Positions 26,510 through 34,513 of a stretch of DNA of 64,000 nt are shown here, one piece after another. Source of the stretch: Flavonifractor sp. An112. Its GTDB lineage: Bacteria; Bacillota; Clostridia; Oscillospirales; Oscillospiraceae. Position 1 is the stretch's first letter, and each line of letters starts with the position of its first letter. A model generated the notes under the pieces. It was not told where the DNA came from. It saw only the letters and a list, made by a program, of their open reading frames with translations, and did not search any database. A program made the translations under genes and the position numbers. The stretch covers positions 62,001 through 126,000 of the forward strand of contig NZ_NFLU01000005.1 in the NCBI RefSeq assembly GCF_002161085.1, written 5' to 3'.

Positions 26510-27065
26510 GCAGGCGATGGAGGAATCACTGAAACGATTGCTGCTCCAAAAGCCGTTGAATAAAATCACCATCAGCGACATTACCGAAGAATGTGAGGTC
26601 AACCGTATGACCTTTTACTATCACTTCAAGGATATCTATGATTTGGTGGAATGGTCCTGTGAGGAGGATGCCAGACGGGCATTGAACGGAAAAAAGACCT
26701 ATGAGACCTGGCAGGAAGGGTTTTACCAGATTTTCCAGGCGGTGGCAGAGAACAAGCCCTTTATTATGAATGTGTATCACTCGGTGAGCCGGGAGCAGGT
26801 AGAGAACTATCTATACAAGGTCACGTATGATCTGGTCATCGGCGTAGTGGAAGAAAAATCGGCGGTTATGGCGGTGCGGCAGGATGATAAAGAATTCATT
26901 GCTCACGTCTGGAAGTACGCCTTTGTAGGTTTGATGCTGGATTGGATCCGGAACGACATGAAAAGTGACCCCAAAGAGCTTGTGGCCCGGTTTTCTACTG
27001 TGATCCACGGCAGTATCACCAGCGCTTTGGAGCAGGTGCGGACAGATAAAAACCATCACCCATGA
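26493..27065 (+). CDS. TetR/AcrR family transcriptional regulator
   Basis: 190 residues; the start at 26493 follows GGAAGGAG. The HTH reads NKITISDITEECEVNRMTFYYHFKDIYDLVEW. The C-terminal domain ends VWKYAFVGLMLDWIRNDM. It is close in design to the TetR proteins at 1.2 and 18.9 kb. It is last in the rightward operon and immediately upstream of the oleate hydratase gene, with a 12-bp inverted repeat in the gap. It probably senses fatty acids or a membrane-active compound and controls both units. That ligand is inference from neighbours. Confidence 0.88.
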   Translation: MHKTTKQAMEESLKRLLLQKPLNKITISDITEECEVNRMTFYYHFKDIYDLVEWSCEEDARRALNGKKTYETWQEGFYQIFQAVAENKPFIMNVYHSVSREQVENYLYKVTYDLVIGVVEEKSAVMAVRQDDKEFIAHVWKYAFVGLMLDWIRNDMKSDPKELVARFSTVIHGSITSALEQVRTDKNHHP

Positions 27066-27068
27066 CCT

Positions 27069-27118
27069 TTTGATAAAAAAGCAGACATTTTTCCTCATAT
27101 GACGGATTTTTTATCAAA
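27069..27118. promoter_or_regulatory. Inverted repeat upstream of oleate hydratase
   Basis: TTTGATAAAAAA and its exact complement TTTTTTATCAAA are 26 bases apart, beginning three bases after the TetR stop. It may act as a weak terminator for the TetR operon, as two half-operators, or both. Confidence 0.5.
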
Positions 27119-27208
27119 GCGTTCAGGTTGCTGATTGAGCGGGGGATAAAACTGCGTTACCATTGGTTATGTCAAGAGGCCCTAAAACAATAATAGGAGG
27201 TATAATTT

Positions 27209-28984
27209 ATGTATTATTCCAGCGGTAACTATGAAGCTTTTGCCCGTCCCCTGAAGCCGGAGGGTGTGGATCACAAGTCGGCCTACTTCATCGGCACCGG
27301 CCTGGCGGCCCTGTCCGCCGGCTGCTTCCTGGTGCGGGACGCCCAGATGCCCGGCAAGAACATCCACTTCTTTGACCGTGACCCGGTGGCCGGCGGTGCC
27401 TGTGATGGGTGGAAGTACCCCGAGATCGGCTATGTCATGCGGGGTGGCCGGGAGATGGACAACCACTTCGAGGTCATGTGGGATCTGTTCCGCTCTATCC
27501 CCTCCATTGAGACCGAGGGGGTCAGCGTTCTGGACGAGTATTACTGGCTGAACAAAAAGGATCCCAACTACTCCCTGTGCCGGGTCACCGAGAACCGGGG
27601 CCAGGACGCCCACACGGACGGGAAGTTTGGCATCTCTGACAAGGGGGCCATGGAACTGATGCGGCTGTTCTTTACCCCCAATGAGGAGCTGGAGGACAAA
27701 CGGATCACCGACATCTTTGATGACGAGGTGTTCAACTCCAACTTCTGGACCTACTGGCGCACCATGTTTGCCTTCTACAACTGCAACAGCGCCCTGGAGA
27801 TGAAGCTCTACATGCAGCGCTTCATCCACCATATCGACGGGCTCCCCGACCTGCGGGCCCTCCGTTTCACCAAGTACAACCAGTATGAGTCCATGATCCT
27901 GCCCATGGTGAAATACCTGGAGGACCACGGCGCCCAGTTCCACTTCAACACCCAGGTGATGGATGTGCGCTTCGATATTCGGGACGGCCGGAAGGTGGCC
28001 AAGCGGGTGGAGCTACTCCATGACGGTAATCAGGAATTCCTGGATCTGACCGAGGATGACTACCTCTTTATCACCAACGGCAGCAACGTGGAGAATTCCA
28101 CCATCGGCGGTCAGGATAAGCCCTGCGAGTACATTCCTACCCCCCAGCCCGGCGGCTCCTTCGACCTGTGGCGGAAGATCGCGGAGCAGGACCCCGCCTT
28201 CGGCCATCCCGACAAGTTCTGTGGCGACCCCGAGGAGTGCAAGTGGATGGGCGTGACCGTCAACACTCTGGACGAGAAGATTCTGCCCTACATCAAAAAT
28301 ATCTGCAAGCGGGATCCCCTGTCCGGCAATGTGGTCACCGGCGGCATTGTAACAGCTCAGGACTCTGGGTGGCTTTTGAGCTGGACTATCAACCGACAGC
28401 CCCAGTTCCACTCCCAGCCCAAGGATCAGTGCCTGGTGTGGCTCTACGGTCTGTTCCCCAACGCGGAGGGCGACTTTGTGAAGAAGCCCATGAAGGACTG
28501 CACCGGCAAGGAGATCTGCATGGAGTGGCTCTACCACATCGGGGTGCCCGAGGATCAGATCGAGGAGTTGGCCACCCACAGCGCCAACACGGTGCCCACC
28601 ATGATGCCCTTCGCCAGCGCCTACTTCATGCCCCGCGCCAAGGGCGACCGGCCCCAGGTGGTGCCTAAAGGAGCGGTGAACTTTGCCTTCCTGGGCCAGT
28701 TTGCCGAAGTGGAGCGGGATACCGTGTTTACCACTGAGTATTCCATGCGTACCGCTATGGTGGCTGTCTACACCCTCTTCAATGTGGATCGGGGCGTGCC
28801 CGAGGTCTGGAGCAGTCTCTATGACATCCGGGATCTGCTGAAAGCCTCCATCAGCCTCCGGGACGGCAGACCTCTCACCGAGATGGACCTGGGTTTCAAG
28901 GAGCGGATGGCGGTGAAAAAGGTGCTGGAGAAGATCGAAGGCACCGATGTGGAAAAGCTGCTGAAGGAGTATCATGTAATCTAA
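27209..28984 (+). CDS. ohyA: Oleate hydratase
   Basis: 591 residues, with AGGAGG before the ATG. FIGTGLAALSAGCFLVRDA is the FAD-binding dinucleotide fold. GGREMDNHFEVMWDLFRSIPS, FNSNFWTYWRTMFAF, HSALEMK-type NSALEMKLYMQRFIHHIDGLPDL and NQYESMILPMVKYL are signatures of myosin-cross-reactive-antigen / oleate hydratase proteins. The enzyme adds water across the cis-9 double bond of free unsaturated fatty acids to give 10-hydroxy acids, which detoxifies them; it needs FAD as a structural or electrostatic cofactor. GC-rich and core-like. The TetR upstream and the hydrolase downstream suggest inducible fatty-acid handling. Confidence 0.95.
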   Translation: MYYSSGNYEAFARPLKPEGVDHKSAYFIGTGLAALSAGCFLVRDAQMPGKNIHFFDRDPVAGGACDGWKYPEIGYVMRGGREMDNHFEVMWDLFRSIPSIETEGVSVLDEYYWLNKKDPNYSLCRVTENRGQDAHTDGKFGISDKGAMELMRLFFTPNEELEDKRITDIFDDEVFNSNFWTYWRTMFAFYNCNSALEMKLYMQRFIHHIDGLPDLRALRFTKYNQYESMILPMVKYLEDHGAQFHFNTQVMDVRFDIRDGRKVAKRVELLHDGNQEFLDLTEDDYLFITNGSNVENSTIGGQDKPCEYIPTPQPGGSFDLWRKIAEQDPAFGHPDKFCGDPEECKWMGVTVNTLDEKILPYIKNICKRDPLSGNVVTGGIVTAQDSGWLLSWTINRQPQFHSQPKDQCLVWLYGLFPNAEGDFVKKPMKDCTGKEICMEWLYHIGVPEDQIEELATHSANTVPTMMPFASAYFMPRAKGDRPQVVPKGAVNFAFLGQFAEVERDTVFTTEYSMRTAMVAVYTLFNVDRGVPEVWSSLYDIRDLLKASISLRDGRPLTEMDLGFKERMAVKKVLEKIEGTDVEKLLKEYHVI

Positions 28985-29002
28985 ACGCCTTCAAAAAATG
29001 AG

Positions 29003-29040
29003 AATGGCGCCGGAAACCGATTGGGATCCGACGCCATTTT
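29003..29040 (+). terminator. Probable terminator after ohyA
   Basis: AATGGCG pairs with CGCCATT around a 22-base loop, followed by TTT. Moderate strength. Confidence 0.55.
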
Positions 29041-29081
29041 CAGAAAAGGGATGACAAGAATCATTTAAAAGGAGTATAGCA

Positions 29082-30065
29082 ATGGATATGGACAGGGGAA
29101 AAATGCGGGTTTCCTCTTATGTGCTGTTATCCGCTTCTGCTGTAGCGGGGGCAACCGCCTATGCAGTCACAAGGCTCCTTGCAAAAACGGCTCTTGACCG
29201 GGAAGCGCCTAAAGTTGCCCCCGTGATTTCAGGAGCAATGAGTCAGCTAATTGCTGGCTCCCTTGCAGATGAGGAGGTTCTAACCCTACAGAAAGAGGCA
29301 GCCCAAAGATTACGGGAGAAAAATCTGGAAACCGTTGAAACCCGAGCCCATGATGGAATTGAGCTTGTAGGTCATTGGTACCCATGTGAAAACCCCAAAC
29401 GGGTTGTGATCGCCATGCACGGCTGGCGTTCTTCCTGGGATATGGGTTGTGGGCTGATTGCGGATTTTCTGCATGACAATCACTGCTGTGTTCTTTTTGC
29501 GGAGCAACGGGGGCAGAACAGCAGCGGAGGCGACTACATGGGGCTGGGTGTCACAGAACGATTTGACTGCCTGCAATGGATTCGCTGGGCAACAGATGAG
29601 CGGGCACTTGACCTCCCAATCTATTTAAGTGGAGTATCCATGGGTGCGACTACTGTTTTAATGGCGGCGGGGTTGGATCTTCCACGGAACGTTCATGGAA
29701 TTGTGGCTGACTGTGCCTATACCTCTCCTGATGAGATTGGGAAACACATTTCCAACGAAAATCTCCATCTGCCCTATCACCTTCGTCGAAAAATCATGGC
29801 TGGTATCTATGAGCAAAAGAACCAGGTCAAGGGTTTTGACTACTCAACTCTTGACGCACTAAAGACAAACTCTGTTCCAATTTTGTTTATCCATGGGGCG
29901 CAGGATCAATTTGTCCCTGTGGACATGACCTATCAAAATTATATTGCTTGTGCAGCCCCCAAGCGGTTGTTAATCGTTCCAGGGGCGGGACATGGAGTGA
30001 GTTACTTGGTAGAGAAGGAACGATATGAAAATGCAATCAAAGATTTCTGGGCCGATTTTGACTGA
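29082..30065 (+). CDS. Alpha/beta hydrolase, membrane-tethered
   Basis: 327 residues. An N-terminal helix (SYVLLSASAVAGATAYAVTRLL) should anchor it. The hydrolase core shows the oxyanion strand VVIAMHGWRSS, the nucleophile elbow GVSMGATT (Ser about 190), the acid Asp in FIHGAQDQFVP and the His in GAGHGVSY. It resembles YqkD/FrsA-like serine hydrolases. The substrate is unknown; its place behind oleate hydratase suggests an acyl ester or lysophospholipid, as inference. AAAGGAG precedes the ATG. Confidence 0.87.
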   Translation: MDMDRGKMRVSSYVLLSASAVAGATAYAVTRLLAKTALDREAPKVAPVISGAMSQLIAGSLADEEVLTLQKEAAQRLREKNLETVETRAHDGIELVGHWYPCENPKRVVIAMHGWRSSWDMGCGLIADFLHDNHCCVLFAEQRGQNSSGGDYMGLGVTERFDCLQWIRWATDERALDLPIYLSGVSMGATTVLMAAGLDLPRNVHGIVADCAYTSPDEIGKHISNENLHLPYHLRRKIMAGIYEQKNQVKGFDYSTLDALKTNSVPILFIHGAQDQFVPVDMTYQNYIACAAPKRLLIVPGAGHGVSYLVEKERYENAIKDFWADFD

Positions 30066-30154
30066 GCAGCTTTATCGTTGAAATGGGCGTGAACAGCAAA
30101 TAGGTCGGTGGGATATCCTAAATAGCTCCAAGGGATAAAGGAAAAAGTTAGAAT

Positions 30155-30364
30155 TCATATAGTATCGTCCTCGATTTCGATGGTAGCTCCGCCATAGATG
30201 GCGTCCGCCAGCCCCTGCACACGCTCGGGGTACCCGCCGAATCGCAGGGCGATGAGGGTCGGCGCGGGCTTGGTATCCCACACCACGGTATCCGCATAGC
30301 AGAGCAGGCGGATGTCGCTTTTGGGGTCGAAGTAAGTGACCTTCATCAGTTTGCTTGCATTCAT
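30155..30364 (-). CDS. Small protein of unknown function
   Basis: 69 residues: MNASKLMKVTYFDPKSDIRL, then a Trp-Asp-Thr segment, RFGGYPERVQGLADAIYGG and an acidic end. The residue use is protein-like. AAAGGAG lies about twelve bases upstream. No signal peptide or helix-turn-helix is visible and I do not recognise the family. It lies alone and may be left over from a mobile element. Confidence 0.5.
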   Translation of the reverse strand: MNASKLMKVTYFDPKSDIRLLCYADTVVWDTKPAPTLIALRFGGYPERVQGLADAIYGGATIEIEDDTI

Positions 30365-30388
30365 TCATGTGGTAGCTCCTTTCTTTTT

Positions 30389-30440
30389 TGCACAAAAAAA
30401 GCCGCAGCCACCCCGGGCCGGGGTAACTGCGGTTTTTGTG
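30389..30440. terminator. Long hairpin, possible bidirectional terminator
   Basis: GCACAAAAA..CCGCAG..CCCCG pairs with CGGGG..CTGCGG..TTTGTGC. T-runs flank it on both strands. On the minus strand it lies just upstream of the ribosome site of the small gene at 30364, so it may insulate it. Bases 30441-30779 hold nothing else I can support except AT-rich sequence before the sigma-factor gene. Confidence 0.6.
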
Positions 30441-30779
30441 CGTGGTAGATTCGGTATTTAGGTTTGGGCAAGTCTCCGTAGGGCGCACTGGCCCCTCCGG
30501 GTGAAAATCTGACCTACAAAATCTGACCTAAATACACTTAGAGCATACCATTCCCATTCTCTTTTGAGTAGTTGCGATTTTTGCTATATATGATAAAATT
30601 AAATAGTTTGAACTAATTTTTAGAAATGGGTTATCAATACTACAGTTTTCCTCAGTTCATCGTGAGCTTCACCAACAGAGCTATGCGCACTTGCCGTATA
30701 GTAATTCCTATTTGAACACTGGACTTTTTTCGTTGGGACAGCTATCATTTAAGTGTTACTGCTAGGGGGGTGAAGCCCA

Positions 30780-31310
30780 ATGCTTATTTATTTTCAAGTA
30801 ATCGAAACAGACGATGACAAATCAAAGTTTGAGGCCATATATAAAGCTTACTATGGGCTTATGTACCATGTTGCTTATGACAAACTGCACCATCCTCAGG
30901 ATGCTGAAGATGTCGTACATTATGTTTTTGTGAAAATAGCGGAAAATATAAAAATAATTGAGCCAGTCAGTCCAAAAACGAGGCAGCTTGTCGTAACTAT
31001 GGTATATAACCGAGTAATTGACCTATATCGAGTACGAAGCAAACATGCGGTTGTTCCCTTCAATGAGGAATTGCAGAATCATGTAACTTTAGAAGCGGAA
31101 GGTGAAGATATTCTGACCAAATGTATCCTGAAACTGCCAGACCAGCAGCGCATGGTGATCTGGCTCAAATATATACATGGGTATAACCTTCATGAGATTT
31201 CAAAGTTACTTGGCATTTCCCTGAGATGGGCACAGAAGATTGATCAACGCGCTAAAAAGAAACTTGAAGAACTTTATCGGAAGGAGGGTGGATTTTTTGA
31301 TGAACGATGA
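30780..31310 (+). CDS. ECF-type RNA polymerase sigma factor
   Basis: 176 residues. Region 2: KSKFEAIYKAYYGLMYHVAYDKLHHPQDAEDVVHYVFVKI. Region 4: LKLPDQQRMVIWLKYIHGYNLHEISKLLGISLRWAQKIDQRAKKKLEEL. GGGGGG precedes the ATG. The gene overlaps the next by 11 bases, the usual arrangement with an anti-sigma factor. It is AT-rich relative to the core, so it was probably acquired. Targets are not evident; the small secreted proteins and the ABC unit nearby are candidates. Confidence 0.9.
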   Translation: MLIYFQVIETDDDKSKFEAIYKAYYGLMYHVAYDKLHHPQDAEDVVHYVFVKIAENIKIIEPVSPKTRQLVVTMVYNRVIDLYRVRSKHAVVPFNEELQNHVTLEAEGEDILTKCILKLPDQQRMVIWLKYIHGYNLHEISKLLGISLRWAQKIDQRAKKKLEELYRKEGGFFDER

Positions 31311-31977
31311 CAAGATCCGGAATGCTGCGCTAAGGTCTCGTACTATTTTTGTAGAAGAATTAGATAGTAATTTTAATCCCGAATGTCAACAAAAGCCTTC
31401 TCCTGATTTTGATAGAAAAATGAAGAAATTGCAGCGCAGGGCAGATCATCCTTTGTTATATCGCTCACTTTATAAGATCGCCTCCATCGTCCTTGTACTC
31501 TTAATATCTGGAGGCACATGGATTACTGTGGATGCCGAAGCGAGAGCAGCTTTCTTGGGATGGGTCAAAGAAATCTATGAAACATATTTTGTTTATCGTA
31601 TCGAAGACAGTGACAGCAGCATTCCTGCAAACAGTGATTACCGGCCGACATGGCTTCCGGATGGCTATACCGAATCTATCATAGATTCAACCGGATCAAC
31701 GGTAATGATCATATATACAAATGCCGATAATCAGATGTTGACCTTCCGGTACACTTATTCACTGGATGAAGTCGATTGGTTTGTTGATGTCGAGCAGGCA
31801 CAAATAAAATCGACAATAGTAAATGGTTATTCAGCAGATATTCTTGTCGCAGAGGATGTTGACTGTGCCAATGTAATCATGTGGACGATTGATGACAAAT
31901 GCGCATTTTATATCTCGGCATTTTTAAGTGAGTCAGAGCTGGTTCAGATGGCGGAAAGCGTCCAACAAATTAAATAG
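31300..31977 (+). CDS. Probable anti-sigma factor with DUF4367-like domain
   Basis: 225 residues, start at 31300 behind AAGGAGGG. A cytoplasmic N-terminus of about 60 residues precedes one membrane helix (LYKIASIVLVLLISGGTWITV) and an outer domain beginning YRPTWLPDGYTESI, which is the DUF4367 opening. This is the standard topology of Firmicute membrane anti-sigma proteins. It should hold the adjacent ECF factor at the membrane until an outside signal is sensed. No zinc-binding anti-sigma motif is visible in the N-terminus. Confidence 0.78.
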   Translation: MNDDKIRNAALRSRTIFVEELDSNFNPECQQKPSPDFDRKMKKLQRRADHPLLYRSLYKIASIVLVLLISGGTWITVDAEARAAFLGWVKEIYETYFVYRIEDSDSSIPANSDYRPTWLPDGYTESIIDSTGSTVMIIYTNADNQMLTFRYTYSLDEVDWFVDVEQAQIKSTIVNGYSADILVAEDVDCANVIMWTIDDKCAFYISAFLSESELVQMAESVQQIK

Positions 31978-32051
31978 TCTTTAGTTGTCCAAAATCGCCT
32001 CCTTTCATCGTATTAACTTTATAAGTTCAAGGAAGGAAGGAGGTGATTATT

Positions 32052-32405
32052 TTGAAGAGGCGTATTATGCCATTTCTGGTTATCATTGCGCTGCTCCTTG
32101 CTACCCCGGCTTATGCCGTAAGCACAAGGCTCATATCGGTAGTACCCGACATCCAGTTCAACGGTACGAATGCTACCTGTATGGTCCAAATAGTGGGCGA
32201 CCGAACCACGGATAAGATTTCGGCAACAATGGAGTTATGGCAGGACGATGAAATGATCGATAGCTGGTCTGGAGCAGGATATGGTTTCCTCAAGCTTGAA
32301 GGAGATGCCACTGTACGTAGATATGAAACTTATCAGCTGACTGTAAGCTATTCGGTTAATGGGACGACAAAAACTCCAATTTCGATTGAGCGAACAAACA
32401 AATAG
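32052..32405 (+). CDS. Small secreted protein
   Basis: 117 residues. I place the start at the TTG of 32052, which follows AAGGAGGTGATT at the right distance; the GTG at 32043 overlaps that ribosome site. A signal peptide (MPFLVIIALLLATPAYA) is followed by an all-beta domain of about 95 residues (MVQIVGDRTTDKISATMELW, GDATVRRYETYQLTVSYSV). It is third in the sigma/anti-sigma unit, so it may be a target or a signal partner. I do not recognise a named family with certainty. Confidence 0.72.
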   Translation: MKRRIMPFLVIIALLLATPAYAVSTRLISVVPDIQFNGTNATCMVQIVGDRTTDKISATMELWQDDEMIDSWSGAGYGFLKLEGDATVRRYETYQLTVSYSVNGTTKTPISIERTNK

Positions 32406-32481
32406 AGTGCAGAGCCATTTCACGTGATGGAAATTAGAAGCGTACTGTTTTCTCTTGCGCTGCTTTATTGCTCTCCTGGGT

Positions 32482-32700
32482 TTAGATCTCCTTGAGCATC
32501 TTGACTACCAACTTCACTTTGGAACGAAGCGCTACAGAGAACATATTACGGTAGACGCGGACAGTAAACCGCTGGAACTTGACCTCAGGGAATAATTCGC
32601 TCAGGTCTCCAGAAACTCGTTGAGGATTTCTTCTGCACTTCCTCTCACAAATTCCTTGCGCTACCCCTTGATAACAGCTGCAAAATCTTTCCCGACATGG
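32482..32700 (-). pseudogene. IS256-family transposase remnant with internal deletion
   Basis: On the minus strand KDFAAVIKG, then RKEFVRGSAEEILNEFLET, is the N-terminus of IS256-type transposases, with a stop between. It is joined to SELFPEVKFQRFTVRVYRN and MFSVALRSKVKLVVKML, which belong far downstream in the intact protein. The DDE active site is missing. The remnant is about 220 bases of an element that would be about 1.3 kb. Confidence 0.72.
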
Positions 32701-32820
32701 TTTGCTATCTCCTTTCAAATGGTGACAGCGCAACGTCATTCTAGCAGAGATATGCAAACCATGTCTCTTTTTATCCACTATTCAATTTGTATAGCTTATT
32801 CTACCTATTAAAAGAAGTTT

Positions 32821-32860
32821 GGACAGGGACACCGGACTGACTGTCCGGTGTCCCTGTCCG
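32821..32860. terminator. Perfect hairpin terminator
   Basis: The 17-bp arms GGACAGGGACACCGGAC / GTCCGGTGTCCCTGTCC have a TGACT loop, followed by GTTTTATTT on the plus strand. It directly abuts the stop of the leftward ABC permease gene and probably ends that unit too. Confidence 0.75.
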
Positions 32861-32862
32861 TT

Positions 32863-33594
32863 TTATTTGGAAAAATTAAATAGTTTGAATGTGTGCTTTC
32901 CATAAAAAAGCAAGACGATAGAAAATAGAATTGGAAGGGTAAAAATCATCCACAGTATATTGGGTGGGAAATAATCGTAGTAATTTGGCGCACTAAAAGC
33001 TCCAGCAAACATCGAATACTCTTTAAGAATGTTATTAAGTGGGCCAGCCTCCAGTGCGCAATAGGCCATTAGTAATATGACTGGTATCATGGGATCTTTG
33101 AATAGAAGCATTAAAAAAAGAGTCAGTACAATATAAAAATTGATTGCAACAGCACATTGAAAAAGTGGTACAGTTATATCTATTATTGGAAATGGAGCGT
33201 TTTGGGGATAAAGTTCAAGGAAACTCATTATTGAAGAATTTACTTCACGGAATAAGATAACAACAACTATACTATGTGGAATTAGTATAGCCACAACTAA
33301 TCTTATATAGCGCAATACAATGATTTGCAATGGTGAAATATGAAGCGATCTTAAATATTCGCTTGTGGACGCACGGAAACACTCACCAAACATTTTTCCC
33401 GTAATCATTACAACAAAAATACAGGTAATAAATTGAAGATAAAAATATACACTATTATAGACAATGGGACTTCCATTTTTCCAAGCAACTGTAGAAAAGG
33501 TAATATTCCTCAACATCAACGTAACTGCTAAAAACCCTAGGAAACCCAAATAGTATTTCCATGTGGTTAGGAGGTCAATTCTTCTGCTCCACAT
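32863..33594 (-). CDS. ABC transporter permease
   Basis: 243 residues with about six helices (YYLGFLGFLAVTLMLRNITF, FYLQFITCIFVVMITGKMF, IILPHS-like ILIPHSIVVVILF and more). It resembles the ABC-2 type permeases of small exporters. It overlaps the ATPase gene by 20 bases and follows it on the same strand. AT-rich, like the rest of this island. The substrate is unknown; bacteriocin or peptide export and immunity is the usual role of such three-gene sets. Confidence 0.78.
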   Translation of the reverse strand: MWSRRIDLLTTWKYYLGFLGFLAVTLMLRNITFSTVAWKNGSPIVYNSVYFYLQFITCIFVVMITGKMFGECFRASTSEYLRSLHISPLQIIVLRYIRLVVAILIPHSIVVVILFREVNSSIMSFLELYPQNAPFPIIDITVPLFQCAVAINFYIVLTLFLMLLFKDPMIPVILLMAYCALEAGPLNNILKEYSMFAGAFSAPNYYDYFPPNILWMIFTLPILFSIVLLFYGKHTFKLFNFSK

Positions 33595-34450
33595 TATCTA
33601 AATCTCCTTGGTAATATAGCCAAACATCTTCGAGTGTAGGTTGAATTGGTATAGCACTAGTTGGCATTGCCTCCGAGTTGCCTACCACCGTATAAATAAT
33701 GTCTTCTCCAACTTTTTCTGTGGATAATATTTTACAATCTCCAAAATGATTGATTGATGAGCTTTGAGCAGTGATCTTGAATAAGCGATTATTTAACGAA
33801 TTGCGAAAATCATTAAAACGCCCATTAAATGTAATTTTACCTCCAGACAACATTAATACATTATCTGCTAGAATTTCAATATCATCTAAAATATGAGTTG
33901 AGATAATGACGCTTTTATGTTCAAAGCAAGATTTAGTGGTTTTATAAAATGCAATTCGCTCTTTAGGGTCAATTCCTACTGTTGGTTCATCCAGAATTAC
34001 AAATTTAGGATTTCCAATAAGAGCAGTTGCAATGGCTACTCTGCGCTTCATTCCGCCAGAACACTTTTTGAATATTTTATTAAGTATACTTTCAAGATTA
34101 AGCAAACCAGTAATATTATCAATTTCCCTTTTAGCATCAATAGTTTTTTCCCCTTTAAGAGAAGCGACAAAATATAAGATATCTTTTACCTTTAGATTTG
34201 GGTAAATGTCAAAGTCTTGAGGTAAGTAAGAGATCACGCTATTATATTCACATGTGTCGTTTTTTATGCCGTCAATGGTAATAGAACCAGAGGTAGGTAG
34301 GATAGAAGCTAATGCTTTGAGTAATGTAGACTTTCCGCTCCCATTTTCACCGATTAAAAACGTTATACCATCCTCCAATTCAAAACTTAGATCATTTAAT
34401 ATTGGGCAGTTTTTTTTATACGAATATGTTATATGTTCGACTTTTATCAT
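33575..34450 (-). CDS. ABC transporter ATP-binding protein
   Basis: 291 residues; I take the ATG at 34450 (MIKVEHITYSY), which follows AAAGGATT, over the TTG four codons earlier. Walker A GENGSGKST, Q-loop in SYLPQDF, signature CSGGMKRRVAIA, Walker B FVILDEPTVGID and switch ISTHI are all intact. The C-terminal 80 residues form the regulatory tail of ABC-2 type ATPases. It drives the permease downstream and very likely the large membrane protein upstream. Confidence 0.92.
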   Translation of the reverse strand: MIKVEHITYSYKKNCPILNDLSFELEDGITFLIGENGSGKSTLLKALASILPTSGSITIDGIKNDTCEYNSVISYLPQDFDIYPNLKVKDILYFVASLKGEKTIDAKREIDNITGLLNLESILNKIFKKCSGGMKRRVAIATALIGNPKFVILDEPTVGIDPKERIAFYKTTKSCFEHKSVIISTHILDDIEILADNVLMLSGGKITFNGRFNDFRNSLNNRLFKITAQSSSINHFGDCKILSTEKVGEDIIYTVVGNSEAMPTSAIPIQPTLEDVWLYYQGDLDNVEQKN

Positions 34451-34513
34451 AGCTATGACCAATCCTTTCCACAGTGGCCAGAGAAGCCAAAGGTCAGTAC
34501 ATGTTTACTTTTG

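Noticed and set aside
30072-30488. 138-codon minus-strand frame overlapping the 69-residue gene
   Set aside because: It reads through a hairpin with T-runs and has poor residue composition; the shorter overlapping frame is more protein-like.
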